From Rhodospirillales bacterium (GTDB lineage: Bacteria > Pseudomonadota > Alphaproteobacteria > JAJFIK01), in the NCBI GenBank assembly GCA_021775005.1, contig JAJFIK010000045.1:18360-82359 (forward strand): a DNA stretch of 64,000 bases. Reading direction: 5' to 3'. Shown here one piece after another: positions 63,147 to 64,000 of this stretch (position 1 is the first letter of the stretch; each line of letters opens with the position of its first letter). Below the pieces are notes generated by a model. That model saw only the letters and a program-made list of their open reading frames with translations. It made no database searches and was not told the DNA's origin. Position numbers and translations under genes: made by a program.

Positions 63147-63469
63147 ATAAGTTCCTCTAGCCACTCAGAAAGCATTGGCACAATCTCTCCTGGATCACCT
63201 TCAATCAATAAGACTTTGTTGCGACTTGTGTCGCCAGAAATGACGGAGACATAGGACTTCGCAACGCCAACTTCATCAGCGATAAGTTTGGTAATGGCCA
63301 TATTGGCTTTGTTGCGATCCGGAATGGCCCGCACCCGCGCGATCACCCAAAGTTTCTCATCCGCCCCGCGCTCAACCCCGTCCACCTGATCAGTGCCTGC
63401 GCGCGGCGTAACCCGTACCGCCAGCCGGGCACCTCGGGTATCGGCACTGAGGGGGCCGGCGTCAAACAT
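63143..63469 (-). CDS. YggU-family protein (DUF167)
   Basis: A 108-residue conserved protein: [18 protein letters not shown] and [33 protein letters not shown] are family features. The function is unknown. YggT is directly upstream and folD directly downstream on the same strand, all overlapping or abutting, so the four genes 63790-61205 look like one operon. Confidence 0.92.
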   Translation of the reverse strand: MFDAGPLSADTRGARLAVRVTPRAGTDQVDGVERGADEKLWVIARVRAIPDRNKANMAITKLIADEVGVAKSYVSVISGDTSRNKVLLIEGDPGEIVPMLSEWLEELI

Positions 63470-63790
63470 CTAACCGGCGGTAGCGCGTGCGAGTTCCCGG
63501 AAAACAACGCGCAGCACCGGGTCGTTGAGATACCAAAGACCGAGCAGCAAAACCACTGGCGAGAAATCCAAGCCGCCGAACGATGGCAGCAGGTTGCGAA
63601 TCGGGCTCAGCGCCGGTTCGGTCAGCTGATAGACAATGCGGTAGATGGTCGCCACCAGTTGATTGCGCACATTGATGACGTTGAAGGAGATGAGCCAACT
63701 CATCACCACGCTCACAAAGACGATGAGGGTGTAAAACGAAATAAGAGGATTGAGGATCTGGACATAAAAGCCCCAGATGATTTCTGGCAT
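63470..63790 (-). CDS. YggT family membrane protein
   Basis: The protein has 106 residues from ATG 63790 (MPEIIWGFYVQILNPLIS). Two hydrophobic helix regions and the loop SFNVINVRNQLVATIYRIVYQLTEPALSPIRNLLPS are diagnostic; YggT links to potassium transport and cell-division or osmotic responses in some bacteria. It abuts the DUF167 start. Upstream bases 63791-64000 contain no convincing gene. Confidence 0.92.
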   Translation of the reverse strand: MPEIIWGFYVQILNPLISFYTLIVFVSVVMSWLISFNVINVRNQLVATIYRIVYQLTEPALSPIRNLLPSFGGLDFSPVVLLLGLWYLNDPVLRVVFRELARATAG

Positions 63791-64000
63791 GCGTCGCTCT
63801 CCCAGTTGGGTACCGGTTGGGCATAAGGCAAACAACGCGCCTGCCCGGCCTTGTGAACCCCAGACTTAATGGCTTCGCCCCGCCCCCGCAAGCACCTGCC
63901 TCCGCCGCCGCCCGCTTAGCTTGACAGCCAAAGGGGGCACTTCTAAAACCCGCCGCTCTGCCATAGGTTTGGCAGACTTCAGGGTGCAGAGACAGCAAGG

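Noticed and set aside
63462..63998. 178-codon minus-strand frame at the right edge
   Set aside because: It overlaps the YggT and DUF167 genes in another frame and shows no similarity.
1..64000. tRNA or rRNA genes
   Set aside because: No T-loop plus acceptor pattern or rRNA segment was found on reading both strands; the few GTTCGAA-like strings lie inside coding genes.

Overview
The window looks like chromosome of an alphaproteobacterium. Evidence is the gene order sdhCDAB, ffh-rpsP-rimM-trmD-rplS, dapF-mtaB-ftsY-ispZ, ccmA-ccmB-ccmC-ccmD-ccmG beside acnA and a DUF1223 gene, plus DUF2794, YdcH/DUF465 and an IalB-type protein. This order is most like Rhizobiales and neighbouring deep lineages. 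I cannot name the genus. Most genes are GC-rich and tightly packed. I see no tRNA, rRNA, CRISPR array, transposase or integrase.

Layout. 1-2917: succinate dehydrogenase (sdhB runs off the left edge). 3097-7779: carbonic anhydrase, a two-hot-dog MaoC hydratase, a SemiSWEET sugar transporter, a CitE-like CoA lyase, and a pyridoxal kinase fused to DUF429. 7870-12725: asd and the rplS-trmD-rimM-rpsP-ffh block, all on the minus strand. 13048-21710: an accessory island between ffh and dapF. 21755-25408: dapF, mtaB, ftsY, ispZ. 25405-27625: a Nudix hydrolase, a MarR regulator with a lysine-rich tail and a 261-residue histone-H1-like repeat protein. 27690-34247: ccm genes, acnA, DUF1223. 34263-40232: two small secreted paralogues and a Gld-like ABC operon. 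40675-48930: metabolic and repair-type genes, with one AAA ATPase under a strong repeat-flanked promoter. 48992-56801: MarR, SDR, EamA, a serine hydrolase interrupted by a stop codon, quinone oxidoreductase, patatin, asparaginase, SpoU methylase. 56934-63790: IalB-like protein, rlmN, a 2OG oxygenase with a flavin-dependent halogenase, aldo/keto reductase, folD, DUF167, YggT.

The least explained part is the island at 13-21.7 kb. Three proteins there (starting at 13082, 17246 and 21157) have different bodies but share an N-terminal leader of the form G-x-T-x-x-E-A-x-x-K-A-V. The codons differ while the residues are kept, so the leader appears to be conserved at protein level. Two of these genes face, tail to tail and only 4-17 bases apart, minus-strand genes for membrane-anchored or lipoprotein products that share a Trp...Leu-x-Glu-x-Gly-x-Cys pattern. 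A membrane-anchored prolyl oligopeptidase sits upstream of one of them. This could be a leader-guided secreted or effector protein set with surface partners, but no secretion apparatus lies in the window, so function is inference.

Other points of interest are the MarR/H1-like pair with a 12-bp inverted repeat over its putative promoter and a -1 frame relation between the two reading frames; an AAA ATPase gene with four 10-bp tandem repeats against a TTGACA-N17-TATATA promoter that would give a leaderless mRNA; and a halogenase partner oxygenase that seems to lack the distal iron-binding histidine.
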